From NCBI GenBank assembly GCA_004802725.1, contig SGPM01000097.1, positions 1 through 64,000 of the forward strand: DNA of 64,000 nucleotides. Direction: 5' to 3'. This DNA comes from Antrodiella citrinella (lineage: Eukaryota; Basidiomycota; Agaricomycetes; Polyporales; Steccherinaceae). Shown piece after piece: positions 24,607 through 37,980 of this stretch (position 1 is the first letter of the stretch; every line of letters starts with the position of its first letter). The notes under the pieces were generated by a model, which worked only from the letters and a program-made list of their open reading frames with translations, ran no database searches and was not told the DNA's origin. The position numbers were made by a program, and so were the translations under genes.

Positions 24607-26245
24607 TCAGCTCTCAGTTGAAACATCAATATTCTTAGCGTCGCGTTCCCGTAGGCTCGTGGAGCGCTTTCTGTACGGCTGAACGCGGAAATGAGAAAAT
24701 AGTCATATGCATGACAGAAAGTGGTGACCCACCTTTTTCTCTTCGTCCGACATTGTCCGCCACTCCGCCCCGGTGGCAGCGTTGGTACGAGGAAAGGCTG
24801 AGGAGTTGATAAACTCATTGTGGAAGCTGCGGGGAGCACAGAGAATACATCAAACACACATTCGGAGTACGTCATAAGTGAACGAGCTCACAGTAGGGAA
24901 GCTGTTCGCAGATTTGGGGTTGAGTCCCCTTTTATTGAGTCCATTTATCCTGATTTTGCGTTTCCCTTCTACCTCTCGTGTCGCGTTCATCCTTTGCACG
25001 CCCTCGCGCCCCGTTGCGCGCCCAAACGCGGAGCATTTAACCGCTCGTTGCGCGTTCTTCGCCGCCCATGCATCCAGATACGGCTGCACACAACCGGACT
25101 CAGGACAGTAGCCGATGCGGGAGAAGAAACCTACGTACTTTCTTCTCTTCCGCAGTCATTTGACGCCATTCAGCACTGCCTTGAGTCTCAGAGAGCTTGC
25201 GTGCTTGGCAGAACATTGAAAACGCATTGGTTGCCAAATGGAGGCATCTTGTCGTGTCCAACGTTCACCTGCTCGTATTCTGGCACTTGGTCAGGTCACT
25301 AACGCACGAAGAGAAAACACGTACCACGCCAAAGTCTGACCTTCTTCGCTCGCAAACGGACCGCCGATAGCTTTAGCTGCCCTTCCCTCGGTACCACATT
25401 GTTCAACGTATCTTTCTGCAAGTGAAGCGCATACTCCAACTTACGCACCCGATACTCTTCCTTCAACGCGTTGCTCTTATCAACGTAGGGCTATTATCCA
25501 TGAAATGTGTATGAGCGAGTCACATTTTGATATGCAGCATGAACATACCTGTCGTTCGACCTCAGAGAGCTGCGCCCATAGATTCTTAGCGTCCTTCATA
25601 AGCATCTTCCTCTCCCAAGAGAAAAGCGCAAGGGTACTACCGGGGCCAGGTAATGTTATAGTATGCATTACAGTACTCCTCCCGAAGACGTTTATACTCT
25701 TCCAAAGCGAGGCGTGTTCTGTCGAGATAGGGCTAGTCAAGCATCAATATCGCATACATATGTTGGTGATATGAAGTGTTTTCCTGGGCAGGAGCTGAGA
25801 GGAGACTCACCTTCTTTTCATGTGCACTCATCGCATTCCAAAGTTCCGCACACTGTCTTGCATATGGTTTCGTGTGCATTCCACAGAAGCGTTCGCGCAC
25901 GAAGAGGTTGTACGAGTTCAACGGTCTCTTTGGTGGCTTCAACTCGCTCTTCGCCTGGGTCAATATTGGACCGCTCGGCAGGCCGTCTTGCGCATCTGAT
26001 TAGGGCCTTGTTATCATAGTTGGGAAGCCTGCGAGAGGGCGGGGATGTACACTTGGCCCTGGATCCGGGCTGTCAGTGTGAATGCTTCCTCGACACACTG
26101 GTAGTACATAATGGCGTAAGAACTCGAGCTCAGGCTCTAGGCTTGACACGACCACCGTATCGTATGTCGGAAGAGATTTAGTCTGAGCATCATGTGGGTA
26201 CGGCGTCGATTGTGGAAGTGACGTTTGGTGAACGTCCAGTACCAT
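24607..26245 (-). CDS. Protein with four tandem HMG-box-like modules
   Basis: Minus-strand multi-exon gene; start at 26245 (MVLDVHQTSLPQSTPYPHD), stop at 24607-24609. Module 1: PPKRPLNSYNLFVRERF, ELWNAMSAHEKK, PYLDRTRLALEE. Module 2: ALFSWERKMLMKDAKNLW, LSEVERQ, PYVDKSNALKEEYRVRKLEY. Module 3: NAFSMFCQARKL, AEWRQMTAEEKK, PYLDAWAAKNAQR. Module 4: ANSFPTFINSSAF, AEWRTMSDEEKK, PYRKRSTSLRERDAKN, then the end. In each module a phase-0 intron falls directly before the P-Y. HMG boxes bind and bend DNA in chromatin or mitochondria. Modules 2-4 are shortened at their first helix, and exon joins between modules 1-2 and 2-3 are uncertain. Divergent from thioesterase copy A, 194 bp away. No precise orthologue recognised. 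Confidence 0.75.
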
Positions 26246-26439
26246 TACTACGTCTGCAAGGGCACAACGCAGAGCGAAGTTCGAAGTTCGAACTTCAGCG
26301 AAGTCCAACAGGCGCCTGAACACAACGCGATACGATCACGTGTTTACCATCATAGATCTAGCGCCGAAATCGTTGTGCGATCGCCTTGAACTTGAAGCCA
26401 AGCCTGAAACGACCGACCAGCAAGTGCCTTACAGTCATC
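26246..26439. promoter_or_regulatory. Short divergent promoter, HMG-array gene / thioesterase copy A
   Basis: 194 bp between divergent start codons. It includes a local repetition of GAAGTTCGAA-type sequence near 26275-26295. No known operator recognised. Confidence 0.4.
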
Positions 26440-27822
26440 ATGACTGATTTCACTCCCAAGTTCATAACGGTACCCGCGCAAGCGGAGCATACTGCCACCG
26501 TTATTTTCCTCCACGTATGTCTACGATTCAAGCCTGAGCTTCGCCACACCTCTAACGCTCACGGTTTGCTTTGGATCGATCATGGGTTTCCGACACAGGG
26601 TCTCGGAGATTCAGGTCGTGGATGGCAAGATTCAGGCCGTGGATGGCAAGAGACGGTGGCTGAATTTAGCCGTGATCCTCGTTTGAACCACATCAAGTGG
26701 ATCCTGCCCCAGGCGTGAGTGTTGCGTACCGGCTTGCAGGGATGTGGCGTGTACGAATGACTGGCTGGATTCGCAGCCCGACCATACCTATCACAGGATA
26801 CGGAGGTAGTAGAATGCCTTCCTGGTAGGTACAATCTACAGTTCGCCTACATGTTCTATTCACATCTCACCGCTTTCTTGCTTACGATATAACTCAGGTA
26901 TGACATCGTCTCCTTCGAGGCGATCGACGACCCTAGCACGCATGACGCCGAAGGCATGCTCGCCACCGTGCGTGCCCTCACAAACCTCATCACCGCGGAA
27001 GGACCTTCTGTCCCTGTCGTCCTGGGTGGGTTCAGCCAGGGCGCGACGATCAGCCTTCTGACGGGTCTCACGATCAAGGAGACGCTGGCGGGGATCATCG
27101 CGTTGAGCGGGAGGCTGCCGTTGCGTGATAGGATCGCCTCGGTGAGGGGCCTGTGCACACACACATCATCCGATTGCTTGCTGTGTATGAGTTTGGCCTT
27201 TGTGCTGACATGTGTCTGTGTTGCCTAGATGATCAACGACCATGTAACAGAACTCCCGATCTTCTGGGGCCACGGCGAGAAAGATCCTCTGGTCAAGTTC
27301 GAATACGCTATCAACTCGAGTACGTGGTTTCCCTCCGTCATTTACACTGAACCTCTTTGACCGTCTTCTGACAAGCCTCCTCCACCAGTCGACTTTTTGA
27401 AGACCCAGATCGGCGTGAAGGAGGTGTCTGAGGGAACAACGGGCAAGCCCATCGGGCTGTCTGTGCACCGCTATCCTGAGATGGTGCATACAGTATGTGA
27501 TAAGGAATTGAGTGAAGTACGCGATTGGCTTGCTGCGGTCATCCCGAAGCAACCTGCGACCTCATGAAGTCGGGCCCAGGGCCTGGGTGACGGGCTTCGA
27601 CCTTAGGCGGACACTCAGGCTGTACAGTTACAGTATGATAGCAGTTCGGGGACGACATTGAAATGTATTGTATACCATGTACCAACTGATGTAAAATGGG
27701 CAGTTGACGTGAAAATCGTGTGCTAGAAACGATGCACTTACGATTGGTCATGAGCCTGAGACGCCACAATCTGGTCTACATAACTGAGGACTCAAATAAG
27801 TACATAACACAAACGTATTGCG
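26403..27822 (+). repeat. Inverted duplication arm A (thioesterase locus)
   Basis: This stretch is matched in reverse complement by about 50086-51477. The match covers the whole thioesterase gene with introns plus about 250 bp of 3' flank, ending near the word CGTATTGC on the copy A side. The 5' part is clearly more diverged than the 3' part. Confidence 0.9.
26440..27567 (+). CDS. Acyl-protein thioesterase 1, copy A
   Basis: Alpha/beta hydrolase of the acyl-protein thioesterase / lysophospholipase family, which removes palmitate from cytosolic-face proteins. Start MTDFTPKFITVPAQAEHTA at 26440; after an intron GLGDSG; then MPSWYDIVSFEAID; VVLGGFSQGATISLL holds the nucleophile Ser; FWGHGEKDPLV the acid; YPEMVHTV the His. 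Stop at 27565-27567. Full length, about 245 residues. Odd features against copy B: a 21-bp tandem duplication (26608-26628 and 26629-26649) repeats DSGRGWQ just after the GLG loop; the usual GHGW is GRGW; ILPHA is ILPQA; and GNGG is GYGG. The frame is intact, but activity may be altered. Confidence 0.88.
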
Positions 27823-28370
27823 ATGCTCTGATATCGACTACGTCGGATGTCGGCTATTGCTTTATTCCTAAAACTCGATCAGTACACCGTGACATACAGA
27901 AATCGGATACTTGATACAAATATGAGAGGAGTGCGTGTCAAGATAAAATACAGAACGGAAAGTCATCGAAGTCCGAGTCCATTGTGATCCCTCTCTGTAT
28001 CCCCTACGTCTTGCGCTTTCCGCCGGGCGCACTGCCCGCCCTTCTGCCCCCTCCTGATCCTCTCCCGCTAGTGAAACCGTTCCATCCTGACTGCTGACTA
28101 CCAAACTTGAACGTCGAAGCTACCGGTGCCTCTGCTATCAACAACCCGCAGAATTTGTCTTTGTCGTGGCCACTGTCTTTGATCTGGTCGTCGACGTAGC
28201 CTGAGAGTCACCAGACGCTGGAACAACTTCAGCTTCTTCGCGGCAGACGGTCGTTCAAGTTCCTCTAAACGACTCGTGGTTCGAGAGCGTTTCACGCCCC
28301 CCGCAGTCTTAGTACTCCCTGTGGTCCAGTCGATAGCCTCGAGCTGGTCATCGGGCAGGCTTGTCCTGTA
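27568..28370. other. 3' flank of thioesterase copy A and unassigned sequence
   Basis: The first about 250 bp belong to the inverted duplication. The rest, up to the FunK1 relic, has lysine/arginine-rich minus-strand frames (around 28100-28295) that could be the decayed tail of the FunK1 gene. FunK1 proteins commonly end in basic, serine-rich tails. Confidence 0.4.
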
Positions 28371-29330
28371 AGTCCCAGGTCACATTTTTGTCAGCGACTC
28401 GGAGTGCATCGTATAAGGTCTGCACGAATGCCGTGTGGTCGTCCAGCGTACGCGCCGGTTAAGCGACTTCGGTCGGTTTGGGTTTCAGCATAGCGTCAGG
28501 AAGGGTGAGTCTCAGCACTGCCAGTGTGTAAGCATCGGGAGAGGGCTGAGTAGATGTGTTTGCAGCAACGACTGTGGCATGAGTCGGGGCGGGGTTCACT
28601 GGCAACGCATATTTCGCCGACCTCGTTGAACACCATCCGAATGTGTATACGCGCCAGGTATGCCGTCGCCACTTCCTGCGTCTTCGTTCTTTGATTGAGA
28701 CCGTCCTGCTTGAGATCTCCGCCACAAAGGAGAATGACGACGCCAGGGATGTTGTGGCGCTGGAGTACGTTGTAGATTTCAATCTCGCTATGATACGAAG
28801 GTGAGTCCGGTCGCCAGGAGTCCTTCAAGAACCGGAACTGCTTTGTCGCAAGATCGAAGGCGATGAATCCTTTGGTAGCACGACCAGTAGGAGAGACGCT
28901 GTGAGTAGAGAGATTGCGAACAAGGAAGGTGTGTGTATTCTCCGGATCGCTATTGTCAAGAACCTGCAACCTGTAGTACTACTATATCCCATCGTATCTT
29001 CGTAACCACCAGAAGTTCGGATCCCCAGCCAAAATTCAAGCGCTGATCGAGAATCCTGGCTCCTCATTGGCTTAGGAGCCCATTTTACCAACTTGTGGTG
29101 GTTCCGAAGATACCGTGAGATATAGTAGGCCACGTAGTTGTGAGCGACATGTTCTTCACAATCACGAGTGAGGAAACAACTTGGACTGAGGTCGACTGGA
29201 CGCGAGCTTGAAGTACTCCTCCCCGACACGTCTTTGCACACGACATTCTGGTGCCCAAGAGTGTGGTTGATGTACTCGCACTGTTGAATTCACACCCAGT
29301 AAGTCTAAATGTGGAAGTTGAAAGTGAAAC
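28371..29330 (-). pseudogene. FunK1 protein kinase relic, catalytic core missing
   Basis: Minus-strand reading gives clear FunK1 N-lobe sequence: THTFLVRNLSTHSVSPTGRA, TKGFIAFDLATKQFRFLKDS, WRPDSPSYHSEIEIYNVLQR and RIHIRMVFNEVGEI (about 28610-28945). About 170 bp further, a FunK1-like C-terminal piece appears: HTAFVQTLYDALRVADKNV (about 28395-28450). The part expected between them, with the HRD catalytic loop, the DFG-type metal site and most of the C lobe, is absent and replaced by short unrelated sequence with stops. The upstream part (28970-29330) has only fragmentary coding character. Best read as a pseudogene with internal deletion. FunK1 kinases are expanded in Agaricomycetes and their substrates are unknown. 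Confidence 0.7.
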
Positions 29331-30018
29331 ACACGAAAAAACGTCACTCACCAGAACCGAAGTAGCCGACCGGGGGGCACCGTGTGACCGTGACCCTTTC
29401 CTAGAGCGAGGTCCGTCAAATCAAGCGTGAGGCCGGACGACGGACTAAGTTGATTCCCCTTTCCAACGACTTCCATAAACTTTGCAACGAAAACTCGAGG
29501 TTGCTGCCGGATTCAAGGCGTTTTGATCCTTGTTCTGGGACATCCTCCTTCAAAACGCACGGTCAGGGCCTCCGTTGTCGCGGTATGTGTAAAAATCAGA
29601 GTGATGTTGTAGAATACCGTTGCAATGAGGTACTCAACACGCGTGCAGAAATGACACGCACCGTCACGGTTGGCCAACTTGCTCCGAAGATAGTGCGAAT
29701 GAGAGACTACAGCCTTGACAGATTTAGTACTCTGGTGTGCACCGTCGACGCACAAGCGTTACCGTTTGTAAAACGAGCCAAAATGTTGTAGGGTCGTAGG
29801 GACTGTGGATGACATCGAGAGGGAGAGAGTGCCGGGTCAGCCAGGCGCCCAAACGCGACGCGTTGTGATCACGTGTTGACCATCGGCGCCTGCGTTACGT
29901 AATGGTGGGAGAGTGACGCGTCGCGTGCTGCTAAAGTGAGTGTGAGCGTACGCGTCCACTCAAGTCCTTCTTCCGTCTTGTTCCTCTACTTTCACGTTCA
30001 CTTTCATCTTTTTCCAAC
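29331..30018. promoter_or_regulatory. Upstream region of RPT2
   Basis: About 690 bp. A plus-strand frame at 29450-29790 has no family resemblance. The last about 55 bases before the RPT2 ATG are C/T-rich, a common feature of strongly transcribed fungal genes. Confidence 0.4.
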
Positions 30019-31654
<1,636 letters not shown>

Positions 31655-32138
31655 ATTTGTTTATGTTAGCATTGATACACTCTAGTTGTGACCTCTGGCG
31701 TTTGCTCTTAATCCCTGCACCAGTACTGTCTCGCTCGAGCCTCTCGAATCAGGTGAGATGCGCGATGTGGCGACGGGGTACAAACTATGGTACTGGTAAA
31801 CATCTTCCGCATGGATTACGAGCGAGGCGTACTTAAATCGAGCGTCCGAAATGGTCTAGAGGGACACAGGAGGGGATAGAGGATATATAGTCCAATGCAG
31901 AATGTGTGTATGTCTGTGTAATTGTTTGAGATCCCGAGATATGTGGACAATGTCGGAGGAAGGCGAGAGAGGAGGGGTGGCAGCCAACTACTGTTACGAA
32001 GTATGAGAAGAACGAAGAACGAAGTCAAGAGATGGCAATGTCCGATGGATGAGTATATGCGTCATAAAACACGTAGGTAGAAGAACGAGGAGCAGGAAAT
32101 CTAGACGAGGAGAGGTAAAGAGGAAGACGGATGGAGTA
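31655..32138. other. Convergent 3' ends of RPT2 and Caf120-like gene
   Basis: About 480 bp between converging stop codons. It should hold both 3' UTRs; no gene seen. Confidence 0.5.
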
Positions 32139-35100
32139 TCACTGTCCGCCGGGACGCGGCAGGTCGTCCATGGAGTCGCCACCCTTAGGCGCAGCAGGCG
32201 ACCCACGGCCGTTCGAAGAGTTGTTTTGGGAGGAATAAGGTCGCTGAGGAGGCGTATTGTCGTGAGGCAAGCCAGCCCCGGCGGTGGTGTCGAAGCCAGC
32301 AGAGAACCGTGGATCGTAAGGCGAGCCTCCGCCCGTCATCTGCATGCCCATACCTCCTCCCATCATCGGGTTCATCCCACCACCCATCCCGCCGCCCATT
32401 CCAGGCGTCATCCCACCACCCATACCCGGACTCATCCCACCCATCGCCATCGGGTTCATCATCCCCATCATCGACATCCTCGGATCGAACATGCTCCCAC
32501 CCGTCATCATGGGGTTCAGCGGTGCCGGACTCCCACCTTCCCCGCCCACCTGCGACCCCGCAGCAGAGAACGCCATCATGGCCTGTTGGTACGCCTGAGC
32601 CGCCTGCTGGTACGCCTGGGCAGCCTGTTGCGCCGCCATCATCTGCTGAGGGGCCATCATCCCAGGGTACCCGCCCCACCCCGCCCCAGTCATCATCGGG
32701 TTCATACCCATCATCATCGGGTTCGCCATCATCGGGTTCATCATCGGGTTGAATCCGGGGTAGCCCATCCCGCCGTACATCGACCCGCCACCTTGCTGCA
32801 TCTGGTCCAGCTGCATGCGCTGGTAGTCGTCGAGCTTCCGCTGCCTGTCCTCTGCGAGGCGCTTCTCACGCTCGCGTTCGGTCAGGGTAGCCCCGATCCC
32901 GCCTTCGCGTCGCTTCTCCCGTTCGTGCGCAGCGACGGCGCCAAGGAGCCCGGTTTGTGGGGGAGGAGGCTTGTTCGGGACGTTGATCAGAGACGCGCCG
33001 GTTTCCCTGGCGAGCTCTTCTTGACGTTTGGCAGATCGGTCCTCTTTGTCTTGGATACCAGCGGACAGAAGGCCGTGTGGCATAAACGCTTTCGTCATCG
33101 TTTGGGAGGGGGGCTCGACCTGTATGAACGTTTCCCGTGCCTGAGGGTTGATCTTCGCACCGGGTTCGAGAACTTGAGACCACATATTTTGACGAGGAGC
33201 AGCCGGGGCAGCAGCAAGGTGGTACTGCGGGTTGTCGTTGAGTGGACGAGTCATTTGCGAGAGCGGAGATGTCTGGCGTCGGGGAGCTTCATTCGGATAC
33301 AAAGAGCGTTCCTGCATACGTCGAGGTTGCGGCTGATTCAGATAGTCTTCGCCTGGACCTACAGTAAGTTGTTAGCATATAACTTGCCAAGAAATCGCAG
33401 GAAGCAAATTCACCTTGTGACATCTGTCCTGGAAGCTGAGGAAGATCTCTGGGACGTCTTTCTTGACCATACCCACCCATGTTCTGACCCTGCCCACCTT
33501 GAGACATCTGCATGGATTGCATTGACTGTGTGGAAGGATATCCAGGACGTTGACCATTCGAGGCGTTAGCGTTTTGCAGAGCTCTGTGTCGCGGTGGTAG
33601 CTCCTCATCTGAATCAGCGTCGTCGTCGTCTTCTTCTTCTTCCTCCTCTTCCTCGTCACTGCTCTCTCCCCAAGTCCCCGACTCATGCGTCTTCCTCTTC
33701 GCCTTGCCATTCGCCCTGCCCGGCTTAGTCACCGCAGCCTGGTGTGCAGCCTGCTGAGCCTGCGACTTCGCCTTTCGTTCCGCAGCAATCCTAGAAGGCG
33801 CAAACGACGATCGCTGCTGCTGTGAGGTGGTGTCCGGAAGTGGTTCTGAAGACGGCGCGGCGACTGGTGCCGGTGACGAGGGCAGTCCTGGTTTGCGCTG
33901 CACCTGTGCGGGAGGCGGCACTTCGTCTTGTTCCAAAAAGTTCAGTGCTGCCAGAGCGTCCGCCGTGTCCTCGTATGACGCATCGGCACCCTGCGGAGGG
34001 TCATTCTCGTAACCCAACTCCGAGTGCTGATGCTGAGCAGACATATACGGGTCCTGCTCGATGTCTTCGTCTTCTGGGACCTCTTCAGAATCAAACACGG
34101 GAGATGAGGAGTGCTGGCGGGATGGTCGCTGTCGGAATGAGGAAGATTGCTGTTCGTCGTCGCGTCGTGTGTTGTTCGTCGAAGCCTGGACCAGAGGAGG
34201 ACTGCCAGCGCTTGCCATTTTATTGCCGGGAGCACGTGCGCCAGATGGCTTCGCAACGCTTCCGTATCGGGAAGGCGGTTCTGGGGGTCTGGAACCACTC
34301 ATCATCCCAGGATCCATGGGACTTGTCGGCGAGAAGGTACGTGTATGCTGGATGTTCGTGGGAGAAGTAGGTAATGGAGAAGGGGTACCACGTCGTGAAT
34401 ATACAGCTGAAGTTACTTTGGGAGGAGGACTGGGACTCTTGCGGATATTGAGAGGGTTTACAGCGTTTGTCGCAGGTGGTGTGTAGATAGAAGGCGAATC
34501 ATCCGAGTCTTCCTCTTCCTCCTCCTCCTCATCGTCGCTGGTAGGTGGCGGAGGCGGTCGTCGGATGCCGGTTGGAGGAGGAGCATCTCCATCAACATGT
34601 CGCATGTAATACAATGCACCTGCTTCATTCCCGAGCACATTCTCTTCCGATGGCTCATTTCGCAGCTCTCGTCTCTGCGAAGACGCCTGAAGAGAAGAAG
34701 ACACCATGCTTGAACGGGCAGGAGACGGTGGCGGGGCATTGTCCGAGTGCGATATGGTTGGAGAAGATAGTGCGTCTGCCGAGTTGGTACGTTGTGACGA
34801 GTATGACTGCGACTGTACTCGCGAGGGTGAGGTCGGCGGAGAAGCCATGGAAAAGCGAGGTCCGCCAGAATGGACGGAGTCACGCACGGAGTGAGGTGCG
34901 ATCATAATAGATGCAGGGGGTGAAGTAGCATGTGGTGAATGCACCGGAGGCGGTGGACTGAGCGATTTCTGTGATACATGTGAAGGCGAGGTGGCAGGAG
35001 GAGGAGATACGATACGTTGATGCTGGGGTTGGGGCTGAGATATGGCGAATGGCTGAGAAGGTTCAGATGCAGCTACTGGAACATGTTGTTCGACTTCAGG

Positions 35101-37674
35101 GGAGGATGGCAGCTGGACATCTGCAGGTTTCGGTGACCCGTACCGGCCCTGCTTAGATGTAGGTCGACTGGCGACGACAAAGTGAGGCTCTTCGCTGGGC
35201 CTATAGCCGAAAGGACGGGCGTCGGCCGGAGGGCTGGCAGGGACGGGACTCGTCGTCATGCGACCGCCAAACACACCGTCCTGATCCTGCTGAACTGCTT
35301 CAGTCAGTTTCTCAGGAGGTGGAGGTGGGCTATACGATGGTACCGGACCGGGAGGACTGTGTTGTACAGATTGTCGTGTTGATAACAAATTGGTATCTCC
35401 TGACATTGATCTGCTGTCGGGAGGGTTGCTCCTCTCAGTGATAGGTGTCAAAGGACGAGGAGCGGGAGGGTCGGACGTGCGTTGAGCATTCTTCGTGGGC
35501 TCAGAAGAAACTTCGGGTGTGCGCTCGAAGTCCAAGGGCGGGATCTGCATGGACAACTGAGGTGCACCTGATGACGACTGTTCTGGGAGCCGTGATCCAG
35601 ATGCAGCAGTGTACTCAGTCTCTTCTAGCATGACAGGTAGAGGCGGAAGGGTCGGTGGATGATTGCCTGCCGGGATAGGTGGTTGAGCTTTCTCAGGCAT
35701 GGGCCCTGAGCCATTCATCCGCTGCCACTGGATCTGTCGCAGCTGTCGACGCACAGCTGAGGTTCGATCATCCCGCGGGTCCAAGCTTTCTGCCAGTTCA
35801 CGGTCCAGAAAGAGTAGCTAAAAGTTCGACATGAGTATCTAAACGTACAGATAAGAGTCTGTACTCACTTCTCTGTTGGGTCCAATGGGGTACGCAAACA
35901 TAGTCGATTCCGGGTCACGCGGGTCCCAGCTGTAGATGCGAGGACGCCCGTACAGCTCGAACGCGTCATGAATAGCTATTCGACGTTTTCATATGCGAAT
36001 AAGACACAGGATCACGAAAACACACTCACCAATAAGCCATTTCAGCATCTCTGATGCACGCGTATTGTTCGCCTCCAGCTCTGGCATCACTAACAGCCAT
36101 GCTTCCCTGTTTCGCATACTTCCTACCATCTCCTCATCACCGAACACGCCTTCTAGCTTCATTAGCGTACTCCGACTGATCAACTCCGGACGTTCTGGAT
36201 ACACCGCGAACGCCTGGGCGACATCCTTGAACGTCAATAACGCCTTCTTCTTGTCCTTCGGCTTCTGAGACGCAAAGACCTGTACGAGTGGTCTGGAGGG
36301 TGTGGCAGACGATCGAGGGGGGCTCTGTTCGCGCGAGAAAAGTTGTGATAGCCGATTTTTCTTAGGCGTATTGGGCGAGGTAGGTCGATTGTCCGAGGAA
36401 GACATGGATCCAGTATCTTGTAGAACACCTGCAGCAGAGACGACCATCCATAGCTTCTTCCAGTCTGTTTGGCCTGCGACGCGGATGCGAACCCAGCCCT
36501 CCATCTTGCCCCGAACAAGAGGAGAGCGAGTTTCCCTCCCATCATTCAGCATGATCCTAATGAGATGGGCTGTGTACATTTCTTCGAGTCTGGATTTCTC
36601 CCATGCAGCCAGTCGGAGAGCAGCGGTCCATGATACTAGGGCTTGTGTGGAGGGACAAGAGAAGAGCAACAGATTCAGACCCGCGGTGTTGACCGAAAAG
36701 ACGTTCGCATAGGTCTGTGGTGGCACCTCCTGCGATCCTGGTATTGTAAGTGTGCCGACCACATGCACGAACTGTCAAAACGAGCAAAATCCCTCAATCA
36801 CAATCATAGAGGCTACAATTTCGACAATACTCACAGCATCAGTAACGTTCACATAGCTCGGTGGAACTTGTCTACCCTGCTTGCTCGCCTCCTCGATCTC
36901 CTTCATATCCCATAGACTCAGCGTGGTACCTCCCAACTGACCCCAGACGTTCCGCCATCCCTCGTCCTTCGTGGGTTTCTGCCCATCGGGTTGGTGTTCA
37001 ACCTTACGAATGATCGGGCCTGAGAAATAAACTTTCTGGGTGTGCGACGCTGTGAGTTGGACGATAGAACGGATTTCCGGATGGAGTTGGGGTGGGGGTT
37101 TCGCTGCGCCGGGTGTAGAGGGCGTCATGGGTGTTTGTGGCGAAGGTGGTGATTGTGGCTGTTGAGAAGGTGTAGGAGATGCGAGGTTGTCAGGCTGCGG
37201 AGGTCCATTACTGGGGCCAGTTAGATCAGGCTTTGGACCTGATGTCCGCCTTGTGAGTACATTGTGTCCCTTGTTAGGAAACTCCGAAACAGAAGTAGAC
37301 TGCTTGTGGAAGGCCGACGGAGGAGGGGGTGAGTCTTTCTGGGTGTCCATCGTGTGTGATTTTCTGCCAAAGAGCGAAAACGCTGAAGTAGTGCGCATGT
37401 GGGCTGGTGGAGCAGCAGGCGGCGCTGCTTGCCCGGTCATGGTGCGTCGCATTTCTTGCATCGGCGCCGGTTGCTGCTGCTGAGCAGATAGAGGCTGATT
37501 CGGAGAGGGCTGAGGGGAAGATAGTGTGTTCCCGAACTCGCTGATATCTCTGGATTGCGACTGTTCTTGGCCGTCCTGTCCGCGCTTCCACTGTTGGAGC
37601 TGAGCGGGGGAAATAAAGCCCTGGTTGCGAGTGTCCCAGCGAGGGGTACTTGTAGGAATGGAGGCTGATGCCAT
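32139..37674 (-). CDS. Large Caf120/Skg3-like PH-domain protein with Met/Gln-rich C-terminus
   Basis: Minus-strand gene with about five exons, roughly 1,750 residues, start MASASIPTSTPRWD at 37674. After a disordered Q/P-rich N-terminus come two PH-like units, as in fungal Skg3/Caf120 proteins: the first from KVYFSGPIIRKVEHQPDGQK to LLLFSCPSTQALVSWTAALR, the second from EGWVRIRVAGQTDWKKLWMV. A helical segment includes HDAFELYGRPRIYSWDPRDP. Then about 800 residues are disordered, rich in P, S and acidic runs. The last exon has a charged coiled coil (EREREKRLAEDRQRK), a Met/Gly/Pro-rich stretch with repeated NPMM and an AQAYQQA repeat, then a short tail ending PRPGGQ. Yeast Caf120 associates with the CCR4-NOT complex; that link is inference here. 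A truncated duplicate lies at 22700-24448. Confidence 0.82.
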
Positions 37675-37980
37675 GCACAGGAAATTAGACCGTGATCCTC
37701 GTGTTGTGAGACCTGATGATAGGAATCATTTGGCGAACAAGAGATGGCTCAGACGGGGAACAGAGGAGGAGGAGCATCACGATCAACAAAGACTGGTTCA
37801 TTTCAACTAAGTCAAACACACGTGACTTTTAGCGTTACGCCTCAACACGGTCTCGTCCAGTCTCGTTTCTCGAGCTTTCTTTCCCCTTTGCTTTCTTGAC
37901 GTGATGTGCACAGTAACGATAAAATATGATCACACAAGGTTCAACGTTCAACATCGAGACGTGGTATAGTACATTGGAGG
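37675..37980. promoter_or_regulatory. Upstream region of Caf120-like gene
   Basis: 306 bp between the Caf120-like start and the 3' end of the oxidoreductase, both on the minus strand. C/T-rich and homopurine runs occur. No gene seen. Confidence 0.4.

Noticed and set aside
29450..29791. Plus-strand frame of 113 codons upstream of RPT2
   Set aside because: No recognisable domain and no supporting exon chain; likely chance in an intergenic region.
32049..33569. Long plus-strand open frame rich in His/Arg (506 codons)
   Set aside because: It is antisense to the Met/Pro-rich last exon of the Caf120-like gene. Its His/Arg composition is what reverse reading of that low-complexity sequence would give.
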